Program-made: the position numbers and the translations under genes
Notes under the pieces: model-generated
Told to the model about the DNA's origin: nothing
Seen by the model: the letters and a program-made list of their open reading frames with translations, nothing else
Databases searched by the model: none
Origin: Natronosalvus sp042663485
Lineage (GTDB): Archaea; Halobacteriota; Halobacteria; Halobacteriales; Natrialbaceae
DNA: 64,000 nucleotides
Assembly: GCA_042663485.1 (NCBI GenBank)
Contig: JBHTAF010000002.1
Direction: 5' to 3' (one strand)
In this document: positions 8,917 through 17,844 of the stretch, piece by piece
How positions within the stretch are numbered: the stretch's first letter is position 1
Layout of the letters: each line of letters begins with the position of its first letter

Positions 8917-9615
8917 TCAGAACGTCACCCCACCCTCGAACGTCGCCACCAGCGTCCCGTCCTCGAGAGGATCCGGCGCCGTAGTCTCGCGTTCCTCCGG
9001 GTCGAGGGCAGCACCCGCGTCCCGGTAGTCGGCTCTCGCGACGCCACCCCTGTCGATGGCGTAGACGACCGCGCTGAATCCGATGTCGGCCTCCCAGACC
9101 GCTCCGTCATCGGAGAAACCCGCTGTCGCGCCGGCCGCACGCAGCAAGAAGACGGTCGTGACTCCCTCGTGCCAGTCGAAGGTCTCACGTTCTCGAACGC
9201 TGTGACCGATGCGGAGAATTCGACCCGAACCGGATCGGTCACACAGCAGGTCGTGAGTGAGGTACGCTTCGTCGAACGCGATGAGGTAATCGATCACCGC
9301 CTCTTCGTCGAATCCCTCCGGCATGACGGGGTAGGGGATCGTTTCGGCCGTCTCGTACTCTTCGTGGTCATCCCCGTACTCTACCTCGACCGTCTCCGAC
9401 TCGACGTCGCACTCGGGCCGGGTCGGTTCGCCGTCGAACGCCTCGAGGACGCGGCTCTCGTCCCCACCGCCGTCAGCCCCACCGTCATCGCCGTTCCCAC
9501 CGTTTTCAGCGTCGTTTCTGTCGTCCACACTCGAGGGCCTGGCTTCGTCGGCCAGACAGCCCGCCGCGGCCGCCGTCATGGCACCGAGTGCAGCCAGTAT
9601 CGCTCGCCTGTTCAT
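8917..9615 (-). CDS. Hypothetical lipoprotein
   Basis: The 232-residue product starts MNRRAILAALGAMTAAAAGC. This is a twin-arginine-like signal ending in a lipobox with Cys20. A Gly/Asp-rich linker (about residues 35-60) leads to a folded, acidic domain. Two further cysteines (in the PECDVES and DLLCDRS regions) could form a disulfide outside the cell. I chose the ATG at 9615 because it places the signal at the N-terminus; the frame is open further upstream. No family is recognised. It is likely an anchored surface protein. Confidence 0.7.
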   Translation of the reverse strand: MNRRAILAALGAMTAAAAGCLADEARPSSVDDRNDAENGGNGDDGGADGGGDESRVLEAFDGEPTRPECDVESETVEVEYGDDHEEYETAETIPYPVMPEGFDEEAVIDYLIAFDEAYLTHDLLCDRSGSGRILRIGHSVRERETFDWHEGVTTVFLLRAAGATAGFSDDGAVWEADIGFSAVVYAIDRGGVARADYRDAGAALDPEERETTAPDPLEDGTLVATFEGGVTF

Positions 9616-9694
9616 ACCCGTTCGTACGAGAACAGCGGTGAAAAAGCCGATGAAGGGTAAAATCGTCGTTTTAGCTTGAAAGAACGGATCGAGA

Positions 9695-10336
9695 TTAGAA
9701 CGGGAGACCGAACTCGAGGTAAAACAGCGCGAGCAGGCCGGCACACGTCGCGAACGTCACCGCGAAGACCGGCTTGCTCCACTCGAGGACGGACTTGCCG
9801 TCGAGCGGCCCGAATGGGATCATGTTGAACGCGGCCAGGAACAGGTTGATCACGACGCCCATGTGTCCGACCTGCTGGAGGAGTGCGGGTCCCTCGAGCG
9901 CCCGCGTCCCGACGAGCATCGGCAAGAAGAGCCCGGCGAGGATCAGGTTCGTCACCGGGCCGGCGACGGAAATCAGCCCGTTCTCGCGATAGGTAATCCG
10001 TCCCCGGTGGTAGACGGCGCCCGGCGCGGCGAAGAGGAAGCCGATCAGCGCGCTCATGATCGCGAGAAAGAGCATCTGGTAGTCCGCCCGAAACGCCGCG
10101 ACCTGGCCGAAGCGAACCGCGACGACCTTGTGAGCGAGTTCGTGCAAGAGGAACGCGACGCCGACGGTGACGAAGCTCAGCGCGATCATCGTCGCGAAGT
10201 GGCCAGCCGAAGCCAGTCCGAGGTGGATGGGGGCGAGCAGGAGGGCGAACGCGACGCTCAGGACGATCCACGCGAGCGCCAGGTCGAACAGTTCCCGGTC
10301 GCTGAACGTGAGTGGGGAGGGTCGTTCGTAGCTCAC
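9695..10336 (-). CDS. Site-2 protease-like membrane metalloprotease (M50 family)
   Basis: The 213-residue protein has about six membrane segments. Segment two carries the zinc motif HELAH (HExxH, residues about 65-69), and a later segment has FNMIPFGPLDGKSV, the M50 'NxxPxxPLDG' motif with the third zinc ligand (Asp). Family members cleave substrates within the membrane. The gene overlaps the upstream traB-like gene by 4 bases (10333-10336), so the two are translated together. No PDZ or CBS domain is present, which makes it a minimal M50 protein. Substrate unknown. Confidence 0.88.
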   Translation of the reverse strand: MSYERPSPLTFSDRELFDLALAWIVLSVAFALLLAPIHLGLASAGHFATMIALSFVTVGVAFLLHELAHKVVAVRFGQVAAFRADYQMLFLAIMSALIGFLFAAPGAVYHRGRITYRENGLISVAGPVTNLILAGLFLPMLVGTRALEGPALLQQVGHMGVVINLFLAAFNMIPFGPLDGKSVLEWSKPVFAVTFATCAGLLALFYLEFGLPF

Positions 10337-12108
10337 GAGAGGACCTCGTAGATCAACTCGAGGCTGTTCTGTGCGCCCCTGATGAGTTCGTTCATCAACG
10401 CGTCGACCCCGCCGAGTTCACCGCCGGCCAGCCACGGTAAGACGACCAGCGGGAAGAGGAACGTCGCGATCATGCTCCCGACGTTCGTCAGCGCGACGAT
10501 CATGATGAGTCGGAACAGCGGCACGTCGAACATCTCCTCGATGGACTCCGTGATGGGTTTCGACGTGTCGCCGATGATGGTGTTGAGCGTCCTGATGTCC
10601 GTGACGTTCACCGGGCGGTACCGGAGTTCGACGTACCCGGCGAACCAGCCGGGAGCCAGCAGCGGGTTGATGCTCGTGAGCCAGGCGATGGCGCCGCCGA
10701 CGCCGGCGCTGGTCCAGCGCGCCCCGGCCAGGCGAGCCAGCGTGAACGCGAAGACGCCGTTGAACAGGAACCACGCGAGAAACACCTTGAGCAAGAAGAT
10801 GTCCCGGACGCCGGCCATCAACAGGAGGAAGAAGAAGCCGACGAACGCGACCATCACGAGATAGCCGATGACCTTGAAGATCGAGAACCGACGACTCGAT
10901 GCCGTTCCCGTGATCGACTCCATGGGCGGCAGGGTCTCGGGCGCCGCGAGGTAGCGTTCGATGCCGGCCTTGTGACCGGCGCCGACGACGGCGACGACGT
11001 CGTAGCCCTGGCCCCTGAGCGTGTGGAGTTTGTGGGCGATGAAGGCGTCTCGCTCGTCGATCAGCGCGTTGGCCCCGCTCGGACTGAACCGGCGGAACTC
11101 CTCCATCATGGCGGCGACGACGTCCCCGTCGGTCATCTCCTCGATGTCGATCTCCTCGATGTTCTCGACGTCCGACGTGAGCGCTTCGAGCAAGAGACCG
11201 ACGGCCGCGCCGATGGCGACGCCGATCCCGAGTCCGACGAGTCCGCTGACGATGCCACGGATAGCGAAGTCCCCGGCCGCCTCGAGTGCACCGGCGTCGA
11301 ACGGGCCGACGAACGTCTCGGTTGCGACCAGTACCCCCATTCCGACGACGCCGAGCGCGGCACCCGTAACCACCCGGAGCGAGGACCCGCTGAGCAAGCC
11401 ACCGGTGTACTCCCCCGCGTGCTCGAGTGACGGGAGAAAGAGCAATCCGACGAACAGCCCGCCGATCAGCCCGATGCCGATGGCGCCCACGTACTGGAGC
11501 ATCGTCGGATTCGTAATTCCGAGGCCGAGTGCGCTCTCGAGGCCGGCCGTCGTGGCGAACAGGGTTCCGAAGAGGAGCCCGAGGGCGAGACCGAACACCC
11601 CGCCGAAGGCGACTGAAAGCGTCCGGGGGTCGGTGACTCCGAGGGCGAGCCCGCCGACCATCTTGAGCTTCTCGGTGGCGGTGAGCCGTGCCCAGAACCG
11701 TTGGATCGTCACCTGAATGTCCCGGTCGACGAGGGCGACGCCGTGGCCGTTTCGCTCGGCCGCCTCGATGGCCGCCTTCATGTCGGCGCCGGGTTCGACG
11801 TCGAACTGTTCGCCGAGGCGAGACTGGACGTACGAGAGCATCCAGTAGGCCAGAAACTGGAAGACGGTGTTGCCGCTCAGGAGATCCTTCGCTTCGATGT
11901 CGTCGGGCGTGCCGCCCTGCATCTGGCGGTACCGCCCCTCGTCGAGTTCGACGGCGACGACGTCGGGGTCCTCGCGGTCGATCGTCTCGTGGACGTCGTC
12001 GACGCTCCGCTGGGAGACGTGGGCCGTCCCGAGAACGTGAATCGAGCCACGACTGCGTTCCGGTGGTTCGGGCGGGTCCGGAACGGTCGCGTCACCTGCA
12101 TCGCTCAT
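10333..12108 (-). CDS. TraB/GumN family protein with membrane helices inserted in the domain
   Basis: The 591-residue protein starts with a TraB/PrgY-type domain: IHVLGTAHVS (residues 23-32, the GxxH motif), VVAVELDEGRY (50-60), and, much later, PSGANALIDERDAFIAHKL (343-361) and VVAVVGAGHKAGI (371-383). In known TraB domains these parts are close together. Here residues about 156-315 hold some six glycine-rich hydrophobic helices between them, and four or five more helices follow residue 405. TraB/Tiki relatives are thought to be metalloproteases or membrane regulators. The start at 12108 gives the first conserved strand a short linker; the frame stays open upstream. It overlaps the M50 gene. 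Confidence 0.87.
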   Translation of the reverse strand: MSDAGDATVPDPPEPPERSRGSIHVLGTAHVSQRSVDDVHETIDREDPDVVAVELDEGRYRQMQGGTPDDIEAKDLLSGNTVFQFLAYWMLSYVQSRLGEQFDVEPGADMKAAIEAAERNGHGVALVDRDIQVTIQRFWARLTATEKLKMVGGLALGVTDPRTLSVAFGGVFGLALGLLFGTLFATTAGLESALGLGITNPTMLQYVGAIGIGLIGGLFVGLLFLPSLEHAGEYTGGLLSGSSLRVVTGAALGVVGMGVLVATETFVGPFDAGALEAAGDFAIRGIVSGLVGLGIGVAIGAAVGLLLEALTSDVENIEEIDIEEMTDGDVVAAMMEEFRRFSPSGANALIDERDAFIAHKLHTLRGQGYDVVAVVGAGHKAGIERYLAAPETLPPMESITGTASSRRFSIFKVIGYLVMVAFVGFFFLLLMAGVRDIFLLKVFLAWFLFNGVFAFTLARLAGARWTSAGVGGAIAWLTSINPLLAPGWFAGYVELRYRPVNVTDIRTLNTIIGDTSKPITESIEEMFDVPLFRLIMIVALTNVGSMIATFLFPLVVLPWLAGGELGGVDALMNELIRGAQNSLELIYEVLS

Positions 12109-12214
12109 TGTCGGGGTAACTCGCTCACGGCTTTTACCAGTATCGAAGGGTAACGAAATGTTCCTCGAGCGGTAGGCGGACGATCCGATACCGGTTCCGG
12201 GTACGAGCGCCCGA

Positions 12215-12466
12215 TCACCGTCGTCGACGACCACCGGTCAGTGCGGCCACCTCGAGAAGCAGCGCCGGAGGGACGAGGCCGAGCACGGCGATCCCCGCCA
12301 GACGGAACGTCAGGCTGTCGATCGACCGCGCGGCCAGCCACGCGAGACCGAGCATGGCGGCGAGAACGAGGCCGCCGACGAGTAGCTGACCGGGGACCCC
12401 GAGCCATCGACGAAGGCTTCTGTAGCTGTCTCTATCTCTACCTCTGCCACTGTCTCGAGCACCCAT
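12215..12466 (-). CDS. Small two-helix membrane protein, unknown
   Basis: The 83-residue protein begins MGARDSGRGRDRDSYRSLRR and has two hydrophobic helices (about residues 26-45 and 52-73), then ends in basic residues. The N-terminus is encoded by a simple CT-rich repeat (around 12422-12455), so start choice is uncertain; an ATG at 12501 would add 12 residues. It lies upstream of the traB-like gene on the same strand, 106 bases before it. It is a plausible small membrane protein of unknown function. Confidence 0.5.
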   Translation of the reverse strand: MGARDSGRGRDRDSYRSLRRWLGVPGQLLVGGLVLAAMLGLAWLAARSIDSLTFRLAGIAVLGLVPPALLLEVAALTGGRRRR

Positions 12467-12589
12467 CTGTGCGTTCGTCCCGAGTCCGCACGCGACCGTC
12501 ATAAGTGCTGGTGCTGATACTCGAGGCGCGTCGCAGGTGATCGAACCCGATCGAAAGAAACTGATTCCCGGGCGGAGAAGCCAGCAGCG

Positions 12590-13036
12590 ATGACCGCGCT
12601 CCTCGAGACGCTGATCGAAAACCGCGAGATGGTCCAGCCGAATCACTCGAACAACCTCGAGACGGCCCACGGGGGGAACGTCATGCTCTGGATGGACGAG
12701 ATCGGCGCGATGTCGGCGATGCGGTTTTCGGGCGAGACCTGCGTCACGGCCCGGGTCGACCGAATGAACTTCGAGCGGCCGATCCAGGTCGGCGACGTGG
12801 CGTTCATCTCGGCGTACGTCTTCGAGGCCGGTCGGACGAGCATCAAGACGCGACTCCGGACCTACCGCGAGGACCTCCGGACGGGCGAGCGAGAGAAGAC
12901 GACCGAGTCGGTCTTCACGTTCGTCGCCGTCGACGACGACGGCAAGCCGACCCCGGTTCCGGACCTGACGGTCGAGTCCGAGCGCGGCGACGAGTTGCGT
13001 CGGGAGGCTCTGGAGTACGATACCGGCGACCGCTGA
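12590..13036 (+). CDS. Acyl-CoA thioesterase, hotdog fold
   Basis: This 148-residue protein hydrolyses acyl-CoA to the free acid and CoA, judging by family. It shows the BACH/YciA-type hotdog core: NHSNNLETAHGGNVMLWMDEIG (residues about 18-39, with the conserved Asn, His-Gly and Asp of the active site) and CVTARVDRMNFERPIQVGDV (about 49-68). FTFVAVDDDGKPTPVPDL near the C-terminus is also typical. It is a single-domain protein that would form hexamers. It diverges from the small membrane protein gene. The chain length preferred cannot be told. Confidence 0.9.
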   Translation: MTALLETLIENREMVQPNHSNNLETAHGGNVMLWMDEIGAMSAMRFSGETCVTARVDRMNFERPIQVGDVAFISAYVFEAGRTSIKTRLRTYREDLRTGEREKTTESVFTFVAVDDDGKPTPVPDLTVESERGDELRREALEYDTGDR

Positions 13037-13153
13037 GCGCACGGTGACACGAGCAGCGACCACGTTGGGAGAGCCAGTACCGGACCACCCCGGCGCCCCA
13101 CCGACGGAACGCGACCGACGCTACTAACCCGACGAGCACCGTCAGCCCCGACG

Positions 13154-14101
13154 ATGAGAATCGCGATCACGGGTGGCACCGGATTCGTGGGGTCACACCT
13201 GGTTCGACGCCTCGGCGACGACGGGCACGATCTCGTACTGATCGCTCGAGGGCTCGACGAACGAAACGTCGACCTGCTCGAGCGTGAGAACGTCGAATTC
13301 GTTCCAGCCGCCGTGACCGACGAGCGGACGCTACGCGAGGCATTCGTCGACTGCGAGGCCGTGGTCCACCTCGCCGGAATCAATCACGAGCGCGGGGCAC
13401 AGACGTACGAGGCCGTCCACGTCGACGGGACGAGGAACGTGGTTGAGGCGGCGACCGACGCGGACGTCTCGACGCTCGTCCTCACGAGCTACCTGCGTGC
13501 CCGCCCGGATTGTGGGTGGCGATACCACGAGTCGAAGTGGGCAGTCGAGCGGATAGTCCGCCGGTCGGGACTCGAGTACACGGTCGTCAAACCCGGCGTG
13601 GTCTACGGACCGGGGGACCGGATGCTGTGGGGAATCGCCCGCTCGCTGGCGACCGTCCCGGTGTTTCCGCGTGTCGGGCTCGGCGAGCGCCGGATTCGAC
13701 CCGTGGCGATCGAGGACCTCGTCGACGTACTGGCAGCGTCGATCGTCGAGGATCGGCTCTCGGAGACGACGGTCGCCGTCGCGGGCCCGAAGGAACTGAC
13801 GGTCGCGGAACTCGTGAAGCGGGTGGGCGACGCAATCGGACGGAACCCCATCGTCGTCCCCGCGCCGGTCCGGGCACACCTCGCCTCGGCCTGGGCCCAG
13901 GAACGGATTCTCGAGACGCCGGTCGTGACGACCGCCGGCGTCCGGATGCTCGCCGAGGAGGCGACGGAGCCGGCGCCGGAAGCCGTGTGCGATCCCTTAC
14001 CGGAGGCCCTCGAGCCAACCCGGCCGTGCTCGAGGCGGCGAATCGAGGCGGGGCTACCACAACTCGAGCCGTTCGGCGTCGGAGATCTCCGGTGGCCCTG
14101 A
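13154..14101 (+). CDS. NAD(P)-binding epimerase/NDUFA9-like protein
   Basis: The 315-residue protein is an extended short-chain dehydrogenase. GGTGFVGSHLVRRL at residues 7-20 is the Rossmann nucleotide loop, and YHESK near residue 124 is the YxxxK catalytic pair. VVKPGVVYGPGDRM is the downstream substrate-side motif. Overall it is closest to the complex I NDUFA9-type/NmrA-like subgroup that in haloarchaea is annotated as nucleoside-diphosphate-sugar epimerase. No sugar cluster surrounds it. The C-terminal 25 residues are Arg/Pro-rich and less conserved. Confidence 0.85.
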   Translation: MRIAITGGTGFVGSHLVRRLGDDGHDLVLIARGLDERNVDLLERENVEFVPAAVTDERTLREAFVDCEAVVHLAGINHERGAQTYEAVHVDGTRNVVEAATDADVSTLVLTSYLRARPDCGWRYHESKWAVERIVRRSGLEYTVVKPGVVYGPGDRMLWGIARSLATVPVFPRVGLGERRIRPVAIEDLVDVLAASIVEDRLSETTVAVAGPKELTVAELVKRVGDAIGRNPIVVPAPVRAHLASAWAQERILETPVVTTAGVRMLAEEATEPAPEAVCDPLPEALEPTRPCSRRRIEAGLPQLEPFGVGDLRWP

Positions 14102-14155
14102 CGGTCGAGGACGATCCGTCGAGTCCGAGTTCGCCCCTTCCCCGCCCTTCTGAAC

Positions 14156-15214
14156 CTACGGAAACCGAACCGTCTCGTCGACGGGATCGATCTCGACCCG
14201 TCCGCCGATCGGGATGGGGACGGTCGGCCAGGCGTGGCCGAACTCGAGTCCCTGCACCACCGGCGCGTCGGGATTGTACTCCGCGAGGACGTCCGCGACG
14301 ACCTCGCGCTGTTGCTCTCGGTAGGTTTCGCGCCACTCGGGCGGTCGGTCCTCCTCGTGTGACCGGGACGTGGGTCGACCGACGAGCACGCCCGCGAAGC
14401 GCTCGAGGAGACCGCGTTCACCCAATGCGCGCAACACGCCGGCGACCCACTCGGGGACGGGGACCTCCTCGGAGGTCTCGAGGGCGAGTACCGTCCCCTC
14501 GAGCGCGGCGTCCCCTGGCAGGTACCGGTCCGCGAGGAACTGCTGGTCGATGATCTCGAGACAGCCGCCCCAGACCTGTCCGGCGACGGCGTCGGTCCCG
14601 CCCGACCAGTGCCAGCCGTCGCTCGCTTCCGTCTCACGTGGCTCCTCGAGGGCCTCGGGATCGGCCCAGTTGCCGGGCTGGTCGGTGAATCGCTGGGCCG
14701 GTTCGACCGTCCCGATAGAATCCTCGAAGAACGCCCGTTCGGCGTACTCGATGGTGTGATCGAACATCTCGCCGTCCATCGCCAGTTCGACCATCACCGC
14801 GGGGCCGTAGAACGAGACGATCCCGAGGTTCCACAGGTACGTCGCGAGGTTGGTGTTGTCGCTGTAGCCGTAGAATCGCGTTGGGTTCTCGCGGAGGACG
14901 TCCGGCTCGAGGTGTGAGAGCATCCGGATCTGGTCGTTGCCGCCGATGACGGCAATTACCCCGTCGACGTCGGGGTCCACGAAGGCGTCCATCACGTCCC
15001 TCGCTCGCGCTTCGGGGTTCTCGTAGAGTTCCTCCCGGCCCATCTCCGTGGTCGGATACTCGACCGGCTCGAGGTCGAAGACGGTCCGCAGGCGCTCGAG
15101 TCCCAGTTCGTAGACGTGAGGTGCCTCGAGTGCGGGATTCGACGCCGGGGCGACGACGGCGATCCGGCTTCCGCGCTCGAGCGGCGGTGGCGTGACGAAC
15201 TCTTGATCGTCCAT
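14156..15214 (-). CDS. S66 (LD-carboxypeptidase/MccF) family protein with altered nucleophile
   Basis: The 352-residue protein has the two-domain S66 layout. The N-terminal part starts GSRIAVVAPASNP, then VIAVIGGNDQIRML (residues 86-99) at the nucleophile elbow and FYGYSDNTNLATYLWN. The C-terminal part has TVLALETSEE (the Glu of the triad) and LEFGHAWPTVPIPIGG (the His). Canonical members have Ser at the position where this protein has Gln95 (codon at 14930-14932 reads CAG). Family members hydrolyse LD-peptide bonds or microcin C. Archaea have no murein, so the role is unknown and the enzyme may not be a serine peptidase at all. Confidence 0.85.
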   Translation of the reverse strand: MDDQEFVTPPPLERGSRIAVVAPASNPALEAPHVYELGLERLRTVFDLEPVEYPTTEMGREELYENPEARARDVMDAFVDPDVDGVIAVIGGNDQIRMLSHLEPDVLRENPTRFYGYSDNTNLATYLWNLGIVSFYGPAVMVELAMDGEMFDHTIEYAERAFFEDSIGTVEPAQRFTDQPGNWADPEALEEPRETEASDGWHWSGGTDAVAGQVWGGCLEIIDQQFLADRYLPGDAALEGTVLALETSEEVPVPEWVAGVLRALGERGLLERFAGVLVGRPTSRSHEEDRPPEWRETYREQQREVVADVLAEYNPDAPVVQGLEFGHAWPTVPIPIGGRVEIDPVDETVRFP

Positions 15215-15280
15215 AGGTGTGACTGTGCCGGTCGGCTCAAGAAACTATGCCAGGTTTGCGAGTCGATAGCACGGCCCGGT

Positions 15281-16069
15281 TCAGCCGAGCAGGTCCTCGA
15301 GTTCCGCCAGCGAATCGAGAACGTACGTCGGCTCCAGGTCGGCGGCCGCGACATCGGCGCGACTCGCCACGCCAGTCGTCACCAACGCGGTGTCCGTCCC
15401 GGCCCGTACACCGAGTTCGATGTCCGTATTCAACCGGTCGCCGACGACGAGGGTTCGCTCCGGGTCACCCTCGAGACCCAGGCGCTCGAACGCGGCGTCG
15501 GCCGCGATTTCCGAGGGCTTGCCGAGGATGCCGTCGACCTCGCGCTCCGCAACCGCCTCCATCGCGGCGATAATCGTCCCCGACCCGGGTACCATTCCCC
15601 CGTCGGTGGGAATCGTCACGTCCGGATCCGTCCCGTAGAACGCGTCGGCGTGCTCGAGTGCCGTCAGCGCGTCGCTGAGATCGTCGTAGGTCAGGTCTCG
15701 GTCGATCGACCCGAGGACGACGGCCGCCTCCCGTGGGTCGTCGGTCACGGCGAGCGAGGCCGCCTCGAGCAGGGCCTCGAGTCGCGACTCCCCGACGACG
15801 AAGACGGATGCTTCCGGGTGTGTGTCTGCGAGGAACTCGGCGGTGACGGTCCCGGACGTGAGCACTCGACGCGGGTCGACGGTGAGGTCGTGCGCCGACA
15901 GTCGCTCCTCGTAGTGGGCCGCCCCGCGGGTCGGGTTGTTCGAGAACAGCAGGCGATCACAGCCGGCGTCGTCGATCGCCCGGATGCCCGCGGCCGCGCC
16001 CGGCAGCAGTCGGTCGCCCCGGACGAGGGTTCCGTCGACGTCGAGGATCACCGCCTCGTAGCGCGTCAT
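15281..16069 (-). CDS. HAD-superfamily phosphatase, class IIA
   Basis: This 262-residue protein is a NagD/4-nitrophenylphosphatase type HAD-IIA hydrolase. The aspartate nucleophile motif is VILDVDGTLVRGD at residues about 6-18. FSNNPTR (about 41-47) is the family's second motif, and VVGDRLNTDIELGVRAG (about 206-222) is the metal-binding third motif. The cap domain lies between motifs two and three. The physiological substrate is not evident; sugar phosphates and phosphoglycolate are common in the family. The ATG at 16069 starts right before the first strand. Confidence 0.9.
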   Translation of the reverse strand: MTRYEAVILDVDGTLVRGDRLLPGAAAGIRAIDDAGCDRLLFSNNPTRGAAHYEERLSAHDLTVDPRRVLTSGTVTAEFLADTHPEASVFVVGESRLEALLEAASLAVTDDPREAAVVLGSIDRDLTYDDLSDALTALEHADAFYGTDPDVTIPTDGGMVPGSGTIIAAMEAVAEREVDGILGKPSEIAADAAFERLGLEGDPERTLVVGDRLNTDIELGVRAGTDTALVTTGVASRADVAAADLEPTYVLDSLAELEDLLG

Positions 16070-16176
16070 GGCCGGCATCTGGCGCGCGAGCGTGTTGAGC
16101 CTTCGGGTCTCGGTGTTCGCGCTGGCGCGAGATGGCTGTACCAATCCTTATTCACACCCCGGCCGTACCACCGACC

Positions 16177-16641
16177 ATGACACTCGAGGTCGAGCCCCCG
16201 GATCCGCCCGAACTCTCCTACGTCGACCCCAACGAGTACGAGGACGCGACCGTCGTCGGCGAACCCGACGACATCGACTACCGCCGCGAGGAACTCCAGG
16301 CGTTCCTCGAGGAGGGCGCCTGGGAGGAGGCCTTCGACGCCTGGCGCGAAGACGCCGACCTCGAGCCGCGAGCGTTCGAAATCGCGACCGACCTCGGCCT
16401 GTTCTCGCAATTCGATTTCTTCTGGGACGACTTCGCCGACCGCGTCGGCTACCACGCACCGGGCATTCCCGAGGACTGGCAGGAGAAGGAGTATCACCCG
16501 GAACTCGACTCCTGGGGGACCGTCTCCTCGATCAACGCCGAGCTCACGGAGTTCGGGCAACTGGTCTGTGAAATCCTCAAGGACGAGTACATCGACTGGG
16601 AAGCCGAGTACGAGCCGCCGGAGGATCTGCCGGATTTCTAG
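16177..16641 (+). CDS. Conserved acidic haloarchaeal protein, unknown
   Basis: The 154-residue protein is very acidic and rich in aromatic residues (for example FDFFWDDFADRVGYHAPGIPEDW). It has no signal or membrane segment. Its ATG at 16177 lies after a divergent promoter region shared with the HAD phosphatase gene; the frame is open 45 bases upstream. The sequence composition and the well-spaced start support a real gene. I do not recognise a family. The regular Leu/Phe spacing around residues 33-60 suggests an all-helical soluble protein. Confidence 0.75.
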   Translation: MTLEVEPPDPPELSYVDPNEYEDATVVGEPDDIDYRREELQAFLEEGAWEEAFDAWREDADLEPRAFEIATDLGLFSQFDFFWDDFADRVGYHAPGIPEDWQEKEYHPELDSWGTVSSINAELTEFGQLVCEILKDEYIDWEAEYEPPEDLPDF

Positions 16642-16748
16642 ACGCACAAGTCGGCCACTCACAGGTTCGAGGAGTACCGAGAAACAGTGACCGCAAGGAA
16701 CAGTAATCGCGAGAAACAGAAACCGCGCCAGAAGCGTTTAGAAAGCCG

Positions 16749-17759
16749 TCAGCGGAGTTCAGGCGCGACCTCCTCGCCCAGTCGAGAGATGCACTCGCGC
16801 ATGGCCTCGGTGTCGGTGCCTGGGTGGTACGTTCGGAAGATGACGTGGATATCATCACCCAGCACTTCCCGATAGGTCTCGAGCTCGTCGGTGACCTGTT
16901 CGGGCGTGCCGAAGATCGCCTGCTCCTTCAGTTCCTGCGTGCGCTCTGCGGGGAGTTCCTCGACGGGCTCACCGGAGAAAATCTCGGCGTAGCGTCGCTG
17001 GATGTAGAGGTAGCCGTCTCGCATCGTCTCCCAGGCCTCCTCGCGGGAATCACCGACGAAGCCGTGTTTGATGACGTAGATGCCGAAGTCGTCGTCGTCG
17101 TCTAAGCCTTCCTCCTCGTGTACGTTTCGAATGTCCTCGACACGCTTCTCGAGGCCCCGAAGTGAGAGTGACGAGGGCGCACACCAGGCGTCGGCGGTGC
17201 GCGCAGCCCGCCTGACGGCCGGCTTGGCCTTTCCGCCCAGCATGATCGGGACGTCACCGTCGGGTTTTGGTGTGACGGTCACGTCGGGAGAGACGTCGTG
17301 AAACTGCGCGTCGTACTCGAGCGGGCCGTCGGACCAGGCGGCCCGACACAGGTCGACCTGATCGGCCAGGCGCTCGACCCGTTCCTCGCGGGGAACGCCG
17401 AAGGCGTCGAACTCCCGGGGATTAGAGCCGATGGCGAGACCGAGAGTCATCCGCCCGCCAGAGAGCAGGTCGACGGTCGCGGCGTCCTCCGCGAGGCGCA
17501 CGCCGTCGTACAGCGGCGCGAGCGCGATGCAGGTCCCGATCTCGACGTTCTCGGTTGCGGCAGCGAGCGCACCCAGGGTGGGCATCGTCGCCGAGAGGTA
17601 GCCGTCCTCGGCGAAGTGGTGTTCCGAGACCCACGCGCTGTCGAGGCCGGCGTCGTCGATGGCCCGGCCTAGCTTGAGGACCTCGTCGTAGAGCTCGCTC
17701 ATCGAGCGGTTGTCGTCCGGCCGCTGCTGGCACGTGAACAGCCCGGTGCCGAGTTGCAT
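16749..17759 (-). CDS. LLM-class flavin-dependent oxidoreductase (luciferase-like)
   Basis: The 336-residue protein has the bacterial luciferase TIM-barrel features: the N-terminal MQLGTGLFTCQ strand, LDSAWVSEHHFAEDGYL (residues about 38-54, with the typical EHH), EIGTCIALAPLYDGVRLAEDAATVDLLSGGR and LGLAIGSNPREFDAFG. Such enzymes use FMN or, in archaea, often F420. The reaction is unknown. It starts at ATG 17759; an upstream extension to 17837 lacks conserved sequence. It stands next to the DUF99 gene on the same strand with about 85 bases between its start and that gene's stop. Confidence 0.9.
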   Translation of the reverse strand: MQLGTGLFTCQQRPDDNRSMSELYDEVLKLGRAIDDAGLDSAWVSEHHFAEDGYLSATMPTLGALAAATENVEIGTCIALAPLYDGVRLAEDAATVDLLSGGRMTLGLAIGSNPREFDAFGVPREERVERLADQVDLCRAAWSDGPLEYDAQFHDVSPDVTVTPKPDGDVPIMLGGKAKPAVRRAARTADAWCAPSSLSLRGLEKRVEDIRNVHEEEGLDDDDDFGIYVIKHGFVGDSREEAWETMRDGYLYIQRRYAEIFSGEPVEELPAERTQELKEQAIFGTPEQVTDELETYREVLGDDIHVIFRTYHPGTDTEAMRECISRLGEEVAPELR

Positions 17760-17844
17760 GGTGTGAAAATTGCACGAGGGAGGTAAAGTCGTTTCTAACG
17801 ACGGCGCTCCGCCCGACGCCCGACCCATGAACGTCAATCAACGG

